Shown in pieces: positions 1-7,215 of a stretch of 21,410 bases of DNA (position 1 is its first letter; every line of letters begins with the position of its first letter). The stretch is taken from positions 1 through 21,410 of IMG/VR virus record IMGVR_UViG_3300037109_000097; one strand, written 5' to 3'. Source of the DNA: a virus. The notes under the pieces are model-generated. The model was not told the origin of the DNA, did not search any database, and saw only the letters and a program-made list of their open reading frames with translations. The translations under genes and the position numbers were made by a program.

Positions 1-1717
1 TGGTATTCCTGGCGATCTCCATAACGGTAGAGGAGTTGCCCTGCAGCGAAAGCAGGCTCCGGGCGTTGAAGGTGCCCACGACCCCCGTCTGACGCAGGGC
101 CTCATCCATCGGACCGTGGGGACCCGCTGGAGGCGCCGGAACGCCAGGGGCGGGCTTGGATTCTTTGGCGGCCTTGACCGCTGCGTCGAACCCTTTTTTT
201 GCGGCATCCAGCTCATCCTGAAGCTGCTTCATCTTTTCATCGTGGGCTATTTTGTTGAGGCGACGATTTTCCTCAAAGCCTTTGAGTATTTCTTTTTGGC
301 TTTCATCGTGAGATGGTTCGTGCACCCATCCGCCATTTTCATAATTCCATCCGGACTGTGCTTCCATGCTGGGTTTGACAAAGTTGTCATTCATGAATGC
401 CTTGAAGTCATTCCAGCAGAGCTTCATGCCGGTGATGACGGTATTCCAGTAGGTTGTCATTCCATCGAGAGTGTTCTCCCATACTTCTTTGATCGCGTCA
501 CAGCCGCGGGTCCATTCCAGATTTATGAGGGATACTGCGACCTTGACCGCTGCGCCGATATTGCCAGACATGAAGGCTGCGACGATGCCGTCCCTGGCAT
601 CGGTAACATCGCTAACTATGTCTCGAAATCGCTCGCCGATCCAGTGCGTGGTCTGGCCGATATAATTCCCCTGCCACGCGACGACCGCTCCCACCCCAAT
701 AATAGCCGCCGAAATCGCTCCCAACGGAGTGAGCAGGGCCATCATCAAAGGGCCGAGAGCGCCGATGATCGTGAATATACCGGAGAGAGCGAGGTGGAAA
801 ACACCGACCGCCAGGCGGGCGACCGAGATCACCGGGGCCAGAAGTTTGAGGGCGTTACCCAGGACGTACAGGCCGGCTCCTGCGGCGATGACGCCGGCGG
901 TCAGTTTTGCGATAGAGACAACAACTCCGGAATTGGCCTTGACCCAGCCGGCCACATTGCCGACAACGGAGGCGAGTTTCCTGACGTGGTCCTGCAAGGC
1001 GCCTGCCAGCGCTCCGCCGACGCGGAAACCCAGCATCTTTATCACGTCACCCAGATTGATGAGAGATATTTGCCAGGCTTTCGAGGCTGCAACATCTTCT
1101 GCCGTCATCGAGATTCCCATCTCTCGTGCCTTGCGCTGCAGGGCGTCGATGCCGGATGATCCCTGCATCAGCATCGGCAGCATCTTTGCGCCTGCCCTGC
1201 CGAATATCTCGATCGCTTTCGATGCACGCATCGCGGGGTCAGGGATGGCCGCGAGTTTATCTGCCAGGGCCTTGAACTGCTGGTCGGGAGACATGTTGCG
1301 GAGCGTTGCGGCGGAGAGACCAAGTTCTTTAAGGGCCTCGGCGGCTTTCTTGCCGCCCTCGGTGCCGGTGACCAGGAATTTCTGCATTCTACTTATGGCC
1401 AGGGCCAGTTCGTCAACGTCGACGCCGCTCTGCTGGGCGGCGTATTTCAGTTCTGATAGGACCTGGACAGCGATGCCCGTCCGCATGGCCAGTTCATCGA
1501 GGTTCTTGCCCATCTCGCCGAATATCTTAGCGGAGGCGATAAGTGGCGCTGCCATCGCCCCACCGGCAAACATCAGGCTCTTGCCGATGCTCGATACCCG
1601 GTTGCCGAAGCTCTTGACGCTGTTCTCGGCGGCGGCCAGCCCTTTGACCAGGCTGCTGTTGTCCGCGAAGATCTCTACGAAGGCGGCTCCGGCTCTTATT
1701 GAACTTGAGGCTGGCAT
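1..1717 (-). CDS. Tail tape measure protein (3' end beyond window)
   Basis: This gene sets tail length and lines the tail tube before DNA ejection. The 572 visible codons begin at ATG 1717, preceded by AAGGGA about nine bases upstream, and overlap the preceding reading frame by 22 bases. The N-terminus (VEIFADNSSLVKGLAAAENS) and the following FGNRVSSIGKSLMFAGGAMA segment are typical of TP901-type tape measures. A conserved helical block follows, around residues 70-200, including GVDVDELALAISRMQ. Residues about 235-350 form several hydrophobic segments, as expected for a membrane-penetrating region. A charged coiled-coil stretch (DEKMKQLQDELDAAKKGFDA) lies close to the left edge. The C-terminus is missing only because the window ends. 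Its place directly after a tail assembly chaperone is the standard siphovirus order. Confidence 0.9.
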   Translation of the reverse strand, partial: MPASSSIRAGAAFVEIFADNSSLVKGLAAAENSVKSFGNRVSSIGKSLMFAGGAMAAPLIASAKIFGEMGKNLDELAMRTGIAVQVLSELKYAAQQSGVDVDELALAISRMQKFLVTGTEGGKKAAEALKELGLSAATLRNMSPDQQFKALADKLAAIPDPAMRASKAIEIFGRAGAKMLPMLMQGSSGIDALQRKAREMGISMTAEDVAASKAWQISLINLGDVIKMLGFRVGGALAGALQDHVRKLASVVGNVAGWVKANSGVVVSIAKLTAGVIAAGAGLYVLGNALKLLAPVISVARLAVGVFHLALSGIFTIIGALGPLMMALLTPLGAISAAIIGVGAVVAWQGNYIGQTTHWIGERFRDIVSDVTDARDGIVAAFMSGNIGAAVKVAVSLINLEWTRGCDAIKEVWENTLDGMTTYWNTVITGMKLCWNDFKAFMNDNFVKPSMEAQSGWNYENGGWVHEPSHDESQKEILKGFEENRRLNKIAHDEKMKQLQDELDAAKKGFDAAVKAAKESKPAPGVPAPPAGPHGPMDEALRQTGVVGTFNARSLLSLQGNSSTVMEIARNT

Positions 1718-1908
1718 GGCATAAATCCCTTACAAAATTCCCGCAGCGCGGCGATGTCGCCCGCTTGCGGCTCTTTTTTTTCGGCGAACGGGTTAAAATC
1801 ATCGGGGGCAAAGACCCGGTCGCTTTCTTTGGTCCTGTTCTGGTTGGCCATAAGCGCCATGATCGCAGAGGTAAGGCTCCAGGCATGACGCGCCAGACCA
1901 TCGCTCAT
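1696..1908 (-). CDS. Tail assembly chaperone, downstream frame (gpT-like part)
   Basis: This is a 70-codon frame (from ATG 1908) with motifs WMSDGLARHAWSL, ALMANQNR and DDFNPFAEKK. It lies between the first chaperone frame and the tape measure, where many siphoviruses encode the second half of a frameshifted chaperone. The open frame continues upstream of ATG 1908 and encodes LWQGIYEIAGAVGIDPAG and TLREICWM, which looks like genuine protein. The natural product is therefore probably made by a -1 shift from the 1944-2408 gene rather than from ATG 1908. No canonical slippery heptamer is visible. Independent initiation at 1908, with a weak GGGAAA upstream, remains possible. Function is inferred from position and layout. 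Confidence 0.6.
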   Translation of the reverse strand: MSDGLARHAWSLTSAIMALMANQNRTKESDRVFAPDDFNPFAEKKEPQAGDIAALREFCKGFMPCQPQVQ

Positions 1909-1943
1909 CCAGCATATTTCCCGCAGGGTAAAGCCGGCGGGGT

Positions 1944-2408
1944 CTATGCCGACGGCTCCGGCGATCTCGTAGATGCCTTGCCAAAGGCTCCGTCGATGAT
2001 CGCCTCCATGTCCATCGCGTCCACCATCGCCTCGCCCCGCTTGGCCGCCAGCAGGATCAGTTGGCGCTGAGCCAGGATCATCTTTGACCGCAGGGGCTGG
2101 CTGCGGCTCTGGAAAAAATCCGAGAGGGCCTCATAGAACGCATCGAAGAGCGAAGCGATCACCGCTCCGCCCAGGGCGGAGTCAAATTCGTCCGCGGTGA
2201 TGTTGGCGGTCTTTAGTTGCGGCTCGAGGAGGCTCCTGACGATGTCACATACAAGTATCGTATCGGTGCCCAGCCTGGTCAAAAGAGGCGGATCGCCCGC
2301 CTCCAGTTCCAGCAGGTCGACGCCGAGTGCACTCTTAACCCGCTTGACCGAGCCGATGGTCATATCTATCGACCAGACGCGGCTCTTGTTGTCCGTAAAC
2401 GACTTCAT
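1944..2408 (-). CDS. Tail assembly chaperone, upstream frame (gpG-like part)
   Basis: The product is 154 residues, starting at ATG 2408 (MKSFTDNKSRVWSID) with GGAGAA just upstream. A longer frame back to 2444 exists, but it lacks a ribosome site and overlaps the tail tube stop. The sequence begins with a short beta-rich part (DMTIGSVKRVKSALGVDLLE) and continues as a helical protein, as in the TAC families that coat the tape measure during tail assembly. It sits between the tail tube gene and the tape measure gene, the expected place. Near its 3' end it overlaps in the -1 frame with the reading frame described at 1696-1908. No enzymatic motif is present. Assignment rests on size, start region and position. 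Confidence 0.7.
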   Translation of the reverse strand: MKSFTDNKSRVWSIDMTIGSVKRVKSALGVDLLELEAGDPPLLTRLGTDTILVCDIVRSLLEPQLKTANITADEFDSALGGAVIASLFDAFYEALSDFFQSRSQPLRSKMILAQRQLILLAAKRGEAMVDAMDMEAIIDGAFGKASTRSPEPSA

Positions 2409-2422
2409 CTTATTCTCCGAGA

Positions 2423-2878
2423 TTAGGCACCCTTGGTGAACCATGTATCAAAGACCGACAGCGAAAGCGTCACATCGATCGTCTGCCCCTCTTTGAGAGG
2501 CTGATCGATGGTGAAATTCGTGACGCTGAAGTCGCCTTTTGGTCCCTGGGCGCCGGTGGTGGCTTGGGCCTGGTCGAGGGCGGCGATATGCACCGTACTC
2601 TTGGCCTGCCATGCAGCCAGCAGGGCCGTGAAAAATGCGTCGCCAGGTTTCCAGAGCATCTTGAATGTCAACTTCAGATTGATGAGCGTGGCGACCTCTG
2701 CTGCGTAGCCGCCGTTGGCCCTGGTGGTGATGTCGGCGACAGTGGTATCACCGGGGATTTTCAGGTCCATGATGTTGCTTGCCTCGACCAGCGTGGTGAT
2801 TGCCGGGATGGGAGAGGCGGTGGCCCCGTAATACAATTTCGCATTCATGCCGAGAAGAAAATTTACTGGTGCTGTCAT
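2423..2878 (-). CDS. Major tail tube protein
   Basis: This is a 151-residue protein starting at ATG 2878, with an excellent AAGGAGT ribosome site. It is mostly beta-rich, with turns such as IPGDTTVADITTRANGGYAA, a tryptophan-containing middle (FKMLWKPGDAFFTALLAAWQ) and a C-terminal strand pair (GQTIDVTLSLSVFDTWF). This matches tail tube subunits that stack as hexameric rings around the tape measure. It lies after the neck genes and directly before the tail assembly chaperone, as in lambda-like and HK97-like tails. The downstream chaperone starts 15 bases after its stop. No signal peptide or membrane segment is seen. The family is assigned by size, composition and order. Confidence 0.75.
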   Translation of the reverse strand: MTAPVNFLLGMNAKLYYGATASPIPAITTLVEASNIMDLKIPGDTTVADITTRANGGYAAEVATLINLKLTFKMLWKPGDAFFTALLAAWQAKSTVHIAALDQAQATTGAQGPKGDFSVTNFTIDQPLKEGQTIDVTLSLSVFDTWFTKGA

Positions 2879-2900
2879 GATACAACTCCTTAGAGATCAG

Positions 2901-3356
2901 TTACGGTGTTACGCTGGCGGCCCACATGGCCGGGAGCTTTGGCAATTCCTTTTGAAGGGCCGGCGACATGAACGGCCGGGCTTTTATGTAAACGGTTCTT
3001 TCGTGGCTGTGATAATCCTTGATCGTACTATATCCGCCATATTCCAGTGCTTCGGCGCCAGTGTGAATGCCTCGGAATGGCACGGGACCAATCACCACGC
3101 TTTGGTGATATAAATCGTATGAGAAGAAAATAGAATCTCGCAATATGCCAGTCTGATTGAATGGAGGTTGGCCGGGAAGAGAGACGCTCTGGCCGGCAAA
3201 TTTACCACGCTTGGCGACCTTGCTGTGACTTCTGATGCTCTGCATGGCAGTCGTGCGGACGTAGGCCCCGAATTTCGAGAGCACCTGCCTCGTGGCCTTA
3301 TCGACCGCCCGGATCACCGTCGGAGCGTCGAAAAATAGGTATTTGGGTTTGATCAT
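2901..3356 (-). CDS. HK97 gp10-like neck / tail completion protein
   Basis: The product is 151 residues. ATG 3356 is chosen because it shares an ATGA overlap with the stop of the upstream gene and has AGGAG nine bases upstream. A longer frame to 3512 has no such support. The sequence has a basic helix (VIRAVDKATRQVLSKFGAYV), a PGQPPFNQTGILRDSIFFSY motif and a C-terminal YIKARPFMSPALQKELPKLP motif. The pattern of PG.PP, then TG.L, then ARPFM.PAL is characteristic of gp10-like head-tail connector proteins, which join the filled head to the tail. It sits between a probable tail terminator and the tail tube gene, which agrees. Confidence 0.75.
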   Translation of the reverse strand: MIKPKYLFFDAPTVIRAVDKATRQVLSKFGAYVRTTAMQSIRSHSKVAKRGKFAGQSVSLPGQPPFNQTGILRDSIFFSYDLYHQSVVIGPVPFRGIHTGAEALEYGGYSTIKDYHSHERTVYIKARPFMSPALQKELPKLPAMWAASVTP

Positions 3357-4036
3357 CCCACGCTCCTGAATGTAAAGGTCACTATCCCGGTGGCCACGCG
3401 CATGCCCTGCAGATCCGCCGGCGAGAATATCGCCGGGCATTCTGTTGCGACCTGGGCGGCCAGGCTTGAAGAAAGGATCACACCTTCGCACATGGTGATG
3501 ATCTGGTCGCATATCTCCATCATCTGCTCAATGACGACGGCATCATTGGAGGCGGAAGCATCCGCCGGGAGCTTTCGCTGGACGGCCACGTCCAGGCGAA
3601 TATCCCGCTGGCTGGCGCCGCGGGTGAGGAATTCGTCTTTCCTGTCCTTGGGGACTATCACGATCCTGCCGACGGCCAGCTCGGCGAGTTTGCAGGTGGG
3701 GTCGTAGAGTTTGACGACATCGACAAAGACACGTCTTTTCAGGGAGACAACACTATTATTGGCCAAGGCCGGAGAAAATGCCGAGGCCACATAGAGAGAT
3801 GTCTTCTGTGTGTCGAAATCCATAGTGGCGCGGGTCACTTGTTTTATCTGCTGGCCAAAGACCAGAAAACACGTTCCGTCGCCTGTAATATCGGAGATGG
3901 GGCCGCTAAAGACCACATAGCTGCCGTGATCGGAATAGACGGCCAGATCACCGCCCGCTTCCAGCTCGGCTGGTATCGTGGAGGCGTTTAGAAACGTCAC
4001 CAGGCCATCGGCGATTTGTCCGATAAGTGCGGGCAT
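3353..4036 (-). CDS. Probable tail terminator / minor tail protein
   Basis: The product is 227 residues, starting at ATG 4036 with a GAGGA element upstream inside the end of the preceding gene. The C-terminal half (about residues 120-227) resembles tail terminators: a strand VGRIVIVPKD, a basic turn QRDIRLDVAVQRKL, a helix with EQMMEICDQIITMCEG and a final strand VATGIVTFTFR. The N-terminal 100 residues form an extra beta-rich part (SYVVFSGPISDITGDG) that a minimal terminator lacks. It is coupled by an ATGA overlap to the gp10-like neck gene. The function, capping the tail and joining it to the neck, is inferred from position and this weak pattern. A different minor tail role cannot be excluded. 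Confidence 0.5.
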   Translation of the reverse strand: MPALIGQIADGLVTFLNASTIPAELEAGGDLAVYSDHGSYVVFSGPISDITGDGTCFLVFGQQIKQVTRATMDFDTQKTSLYVASAFSPALANNSVVSLKRRVFVDVVKLYDPTCKLAELAVGRIVIVPKDRKDEFLTRGASQRDIRLDVAVQRKLPADASASNDAVVIEQMMEICDQIITMCEGVILSSSLAAQVATECPAIFSPADLQGMRVATGIVTFTFRSVG

Positions 4037-4039
4037 CTA

Positions 4040-4405
4040 TTAATTCATCCTCGTTTTACTTGCCGCGATCTCTTCGCTGCCGACCAACACCTGGCCATTC
4101 TCCAGGATGCGGATCGTAAAAACATTGTCCGGCGCGGAGGCGACTGTGACGGCAGAGGCGGCGGCGTAATAGTTTATCAGGTGATATTCGCCGGCGGGCA
4201 GAGAGGGAAGGACCCGCTCGAAGGCGTTGGTAACAGAGTCCTTGCTGCCGGTGGTCCCGGCGTTCTTGAGACTGTTGGCGAATAATGTCGTTGGCGATAG
4301 TGCTGAGGCATTAAAGTCGTAAACCGCCTTAGTCTCACATTGCCTTATGCGAAAACAACAGGCAGCATGCGAATTGGAAAGATCATAGTCTGGAAGATTC
4401 TTCAT
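4040..4405 (-). CDS. Unrecognised protein in the neck/tail region
   Basis: This is a 121-residue protein I do not recognise. It starts at ATG 4405, with a clean GGAGA ribosome site that lies inside the last codons of the beta-helix gene. It has an N-terminal part with two adjacent cysteines (HAACCFRIRQCETK), a middle region rich in Asn and Ser, and a C-terminal beta-like part (NVFTIRILENGQVLVGSEEI). No signal peptide, membrane segment or catalytic motif is visible. The tight spacing on both sides (one base after the beta-helix stop, three bases before the next ATG) puts it in the structural operon. It may be a small virion or fibre-associated protein, but that is only positional. Confidence 0.65.
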   Translation of the reverse strand: MKNLPDYDLSNSHAACCFRIRQCETKAVYDFNASALSPTTLFANSLKNAGTTGSKDSVTNAFERVLPSLPAGEYHLINYYAAASAVTVASAPDNVFTIRILENGQVLVGSEEIAASKTRMN

Positions 4406-4406
4406 G

Positions 4407-5771
4407 TCAGTCTCCTAAGGGTTTCTCCGGAAGGCCGGTCGTTGGATTTTTGCCGGCGCTGGAGCCGGAAGCCGTCGCGCTGGCATTGATATGTATGCCA
4501 TATCCCGTTGTTACGTTCACTGCAGTGTTCGTCAGATATATATTCGCCACGGTATCGAAATACATGCCGCAATTCGCACCAGTAGCGGCGGTCTGATTGA
4601 CTGTACAGCCGGTGAAGGTCAAAGTCCCCACCGTCGAGATGGCGGAGTTGTTCACGTTCACCGTAATGCCGCCGACCGCTGAGCCGGTGAACGTGCTGGA
4701 GGTGGCGGAGATATTGCCGGAACCCAGCATATAGAGGGCGATGTTGTTCGCCGTTACCGTACTGCTGGTAAACGTCAGTGGGCAGACATAACCGACATAG
4801 GTCTCGATGCCGTATCCCGATGTAACCGAAATTGGGCTGTTAGTTAAGGTTATCCCGCCGAACGACAGACTTCCCGTCGGATGTACGTAAATTCCGCAAT
4901 TCGTACCAGTTGCCGCAGTCTCGGAAAGTGTGCAGTTGGTTAAGGTGAGTGTATCGGCTGTGGTGACGCCACCTTCAAGGCAGATACAGTATGCCCCACC
5001 TGCCGTCGAGTTTGTGATAACCACATTGTTAAGTACGGTGTTTGAAGTATGGCCGCCGGACGCTTCACTTATCAAAAGACCCGTAGCATTATTATTCCCG
5101 ACGATGGTAAGGTTTTTCAAGGTCATGGTCTTGTCAGACTGAAGCTGGTTTTGAACGACATACCCGATGGCCGACTTTCCGGTAAGCGTCACATTAGCTG
5201 CAACCCCGCTTGCCCCCTGAATCGTCACTGTCGCACTATAGTTTATGTTCAGGTAGTCTGTCGCTCCCCTGCTTGATACCGCAGCCTCGTTATCCATATC
5301 ATAATTGCCGTCAGCCAGCGAGACGGTACAGGTATCGTCATTGTAGGCGACGAGAGCATACGCGGCGGTTATCGTCTTTGTCGGGCCATGAAGCGTTCCG
5401 GCGGATGTCGCAGTAGTCGTCCCATCATTACCAAAGGCCAATGTGGTGTTGTCACAATCATAGTCCTCGCCATCGGCATAGCTGTCAATCTCTATGCTGT
5501 CATCGTTATTCCTGCTGCTAATGATGAAATAGCCCGTCTTTGCACCAGTTCCGCCTGTAATATATATCTCATCGCCAATGTGCCAGGTATAGCTGGCAAA
5601 CGCCCCCGTTTTGGTAACAGAGGTCAGCGTCCCCGTATCATACGCAACGTCGTATCCGGCAGCAGAGGCAACAGCATCATTGCCGGTGGAGGGGTTCACA
5701 TAGTATGTCGCCGCTCCGGCAACCCCGCAGAAAACCAGCAGCATCAAGCCTGTCGCAAAAATCCGTTTCAT
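4407..5771 (-). CDS. Secreted right-handed beta-helix repeat protein
   Basis: The product is 454 residues, from ATG 5771 with a GAGGC element upstream. The first 20 residues form a clear Sec-type signal peptide: MKR, a hydrophobic core LMLLVFCGVAG, then a probable cleavage near AGA/ATYY. After YYVNPSTGNDA the protein is Thr, Asn, Gly and Ser-rich, with many short strands separated by turns (TLTLTNCTL, TLTFTGCTV, SGYGIETYV, TGYGIHINA). This is the pattern of parallel beta-helix (pectate-lyase-like) proteins that bind or cut polysaccharide. I cannot identify catalytic residues. Its place inside a head-tail operon is odd, because phage tailspikes normally have no signal peptide. It may be an exported surface protein of the lysogen or infected cell, or a virion protein with an unusual leader. 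Confidence 0.8.
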   Translation of the reverse strand: MKRIFATGLMLLVFCGVAGAATYYVNPSTGNDAVASAAGYDVAYDTGTLTSVTKTGAFASYTWHIGDEIYITGGTGAKTGYFIISSRNNDDSIEIDSYADGEDYDCDNTTLAFGNDGTTTATSAGTLHGPTKTITAAYALVAYNDDTCTVSLADGNYDMDNEAAVSSRGATDYLNINYSATVTIQGASGVAANVTLTGKSAIGYVVQNQLQSDKTMTLKNLTIVGNNNATGLLISEASGGHTSNTVLNNVVITNSTAGGAYCICLEGGVTTADTLTLTNCTLSETAATGTNCGIYVHPTGSLSFGGITLTNSPISVTSGYGIETYVGYVCPLTFTSSTVTANNIALYMLGSGNISATSSTFTGSAVGGITVNVNNSAISTVGTLTFTGCTVNQTAATGANCGMYFDTVANIYLTNTAVNVTTGYGIHINASATASGSSAGKNPTTGLPEKPLGD

Positions 5772-5779
5772 CTATCGCC

Positions 5780-6088
5780 TCACTTTTTATCCAGCGCCAC
5801 TTCGGATGGCGTATTTTCAGAGGAATGTTGAAGGTGTCTATCCATCTTCGCATTGAGGTCTCGAAGCAGACTCTTTATCTCAGCGTGGTCGGCGTCGTTG
5901 CGGGTTGCAGCCGCCAGATAAATCTCTTTGGAGACTTTGCTGGTTTCCAGATCGCTGGTCCTTTGTTCCACCGCCGCGACACGGTAATTGAGGAGCGCGT
6001 ACGTGGTGGAAAATCCCACGATCAGGATGAGCATTTTTGTCGCCAGAGATACTGGAGTTGTCACCTTCTCGAAAATATCTTTTGTCAT
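5780..6088 (-). CDS. Small membrane-anchored coiled-coil protein
   Basis: The product is 102 residues. ATG 6088 is preferred because GAGG lies about five bases upstream; a frame to 6127 starts inside the preceding gene. Residues about 14-36 (ATKMLILIVGFSTTYALLNY) form one hydrophobic membrane segment. After it comes a heptad-rich charged helix (VEQRTSDLETSKVSKEIYLA and AEIKSLLRDLNAKMDRHL). One transmembrane helix plus a coiled coil is seen in phage holin-accessory, spanin-like and XhlA-like proteins, though XhlA has the reverse order. It lies directly upstream of the secreted beta-helix gene, with its stop inside that gene's ribosome site. The two may form an envelope-directed pair. Function unknown. 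Confidence 0.65.
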   Translation of the reverse strand: MTKDIFEKVTTPVSLATKMLILIVGFSTTYALLNYRVAAVEQRTSDLETSKVSKEIYLAAATRNDADHAEIKSLLRDLNAKMDRHLQHSSENTPSEVALDKK

Positions 6089-6095
6089 AGCATCC

Positions 6096-6461
6096 TCAAG
6101 ATTGTGCCAGGTCGACCGCCCTGACATGTATTCTCATCATCACATTGCCGCCGTCGCAGTACCTCCAGCATCCCATGTGCCCCAATTCCAAAGCTTCATA
6201 TATCACCGTCCCAATCGTTATCCGGTCGCCGGGGGCAGGCTCGACCAGTGCGCCTAAGTCCGCAGCCGACAGGATAATATCCCTGCACTCCGACAGGATG
6301 CTGCTGGCATCATCTGAGCCGACCTGAGACTCCGTCTTGCCGATCGTCACAGACGCCGACAGGCTGACTGAGCCGCGCGTGTAAGTGGCGTCCAGCGAGA
6401 GGTGAGCCTTACGCTGAGCATCCAGCCAGGCGGCGGCCCTGTCCAGCATCGAGGCGGTCAT
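6096..6461 (-). CDS. Head-tail joining (head completion) protein
   Basis: The product is 121 residues, starting at ATG 6461 immediately after the stop of the decoration gene. The sequence starts with an amphipathic helix (MLDRAAAWLDAQRKAH), continues with beta strands (GSVSLSASVTIGKTESQ) and has a small-barrel core: APGDRITIGTVIYEALELGH and a final strand MMRIHVRAVDL. This layout, with the PGD.I.I....YEV..L motif and an MRIHV-like end, is common in head-tail joining proteins of the gpFII or HK97 gp7 type. These close the portal and provide the tail docking surface. The position between capsid decoration genes and tail genes supports the role. Confidence 0.65.
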   Translation of the reverse strand: MTASMLDRAAAWLDAQRKAHLSLDATYTRGSVSLSASVTIGKTESQVGSDDASSILSECRDIILSAADLGALVEPAPGDRITIGTVIYEALELGHMGCWRYCDGGNVMMRIHVRAVDLAQS

Positions 6462-6788
6462 CTACGTCAGCCTTACGTCGATGGTGGTATCGCCGCTTGC
6501 CGCGGCGAAAAGGGCCGTAAGCGTGGCATCGGCGCTGCCGCTGGTCTTGTTGATATAGGGGCCGGCGGCGTGCCAGTAGATGGTGTCGCCGACGGCGATC
6601 GCCAGGGGCGCAGCCTTCGGCAATGTCACGATTCCGAAAACCAGCAGTGAACCCAGAACATTGGCTGCTATATCCTCGCTGGCGATGCAAAGACGGCCGG
6701 CAAGCACGACCACGTCGCCGGCGGAAACGTTGCCGCTGGGCGTATAGTCGATCCGGTCGCCATCCGATTTAATTATTGCTGTTGCCAT
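6462..6788 (-). CDS. Capsid decoration protein, DUF2190-like (copy 2)
   Basis: The product is 108 residues, from ATG 6788 with GGAG about nine bases upstream. It begins MATAIIKSDGDRIDYTPSG, then a small beta-barrel with a DVVVLAGRLCIASEDI strand, a conserved AIAVGDTIYWHAAG motif, and a C-terminal GDTTIDVRLT strand. The VGDTIYW motif and size match DUF2190-type capsid cement proteins, which bind the outside of expanded heads. It is a paralog of the gene at 6844-7191: both open with nearly the same 17 residues and share the VGDTIYW block, while their middles have diverged. Its stop directly precedes the ATG of the joining protein gene. Confidence 0.8.
   Translation of the reverse strand: MATAIIKSDGDRIDYTPSGNVSAGDVVVLAGRLCIASEDIAANVLGSLLVFGIVTLPKAAPLAIAVGDTIYWHAAGPYINKTSGSADATLTALFAAASGDTTIDVRLT
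6738..6788. repeat. Direct repeat, copy 1 (5' end of decoration gene)
   Basis: This 51-base segment is identical to 7141-7191 except at one position (t6776 against c7179). It covers the start codon and first 17 codons of each decoration gene. The identity at nucleotide level is much higher than in the rest of the two genes, which points to recent duplication or gene conversion. Confidence 0.9.
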
Positions 6789-6843
6789 GTTTTAATTCTC
6801 CGTTCGATTCTATGTTTGAGTTTCAGGTTATATCCGCCGGGCG

Positions 6844-7191
6844 CTAGACCTGACGGAAAAGTATGGTGGTTGCGGTCTGGGCGGCGGCGAAGAGACTCCT
6901 TCCGAGATTCGTGTGAGCGACGGCAGGAGAGCCTCCGTCATCGGCGTCGGTGCATATCTGAGCGGCCACGTCGTCCCAGTAAATGGTGTCGCCGACCGCG
7001 ACGGCCTCGGATGCACTCTTGGGGAAGAGCGCCACATACGCGGCGGCCAGAGCACCTTTGACGCCGGAGGCGATGGCTTCAGAGGCCAGGAAGAGTTTGC
7101 CGTTCAGAAGGATTATCTGGCCGGCGACGACATCGGTAAGGGGCGTATAGTCGATCCGGTCGCCATCCGATTTAATTACTGCTGTTGCCAT
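6844..7191 (-). CDS. Capsid decoration protein, DUF2190-like (copy 1)
   Basis: The product is 115 residues, from ATG 7191 with GGAG upstream. It starts MATAVIKSDGDRIDYTPLTD and has a small-barrel pattern: GQIILLNGKLFLASEAI, then AVAVGDTIYWDDVAAQIC, then a C-terminal ATTILFRQV strand. This matches DUF2190-like capsid cement proteins. It is the first gene after the major capsid fusion and the hairpin terminator at 7216-7247, so its level may be set separately from that of the capsid protein. A diverged second copy follows after 55 bases. Two different cement proteins could occupy distinct sites on the head, or one could be variable. Confidence 0.8.
   Translation of the reverse strand: MATAVIKSDGDRIDYTPLTDVVAGQIILLNGKLFLASEAIASGVKGALAAAYVALFPKSASEAVAVGDTIYWDDVAAQICTDADDGGSPAVAHTNLGRSLFAAAQTATTILFRQV
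7141..7191. repeat. Direct repeat, copy 2 (5' end of decoration gene)
   Basis: This is the partner of the repeat at 6738-6788, with 50 of 51 bases identical. It covers the first 17 codons of the upstream decoration gene. Confidence 0.9.
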
Positions 7192-7215
7192 TGTTCATAC
7201 TCCGAAAAATCTCTG

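Noticed and set aside
116-1159. A 347-codon plus-strand frame opposite the tape measure
   Set aside because: It is antisense to a well-supported tape measure gene, has no ribosome site and no recognisable domain.
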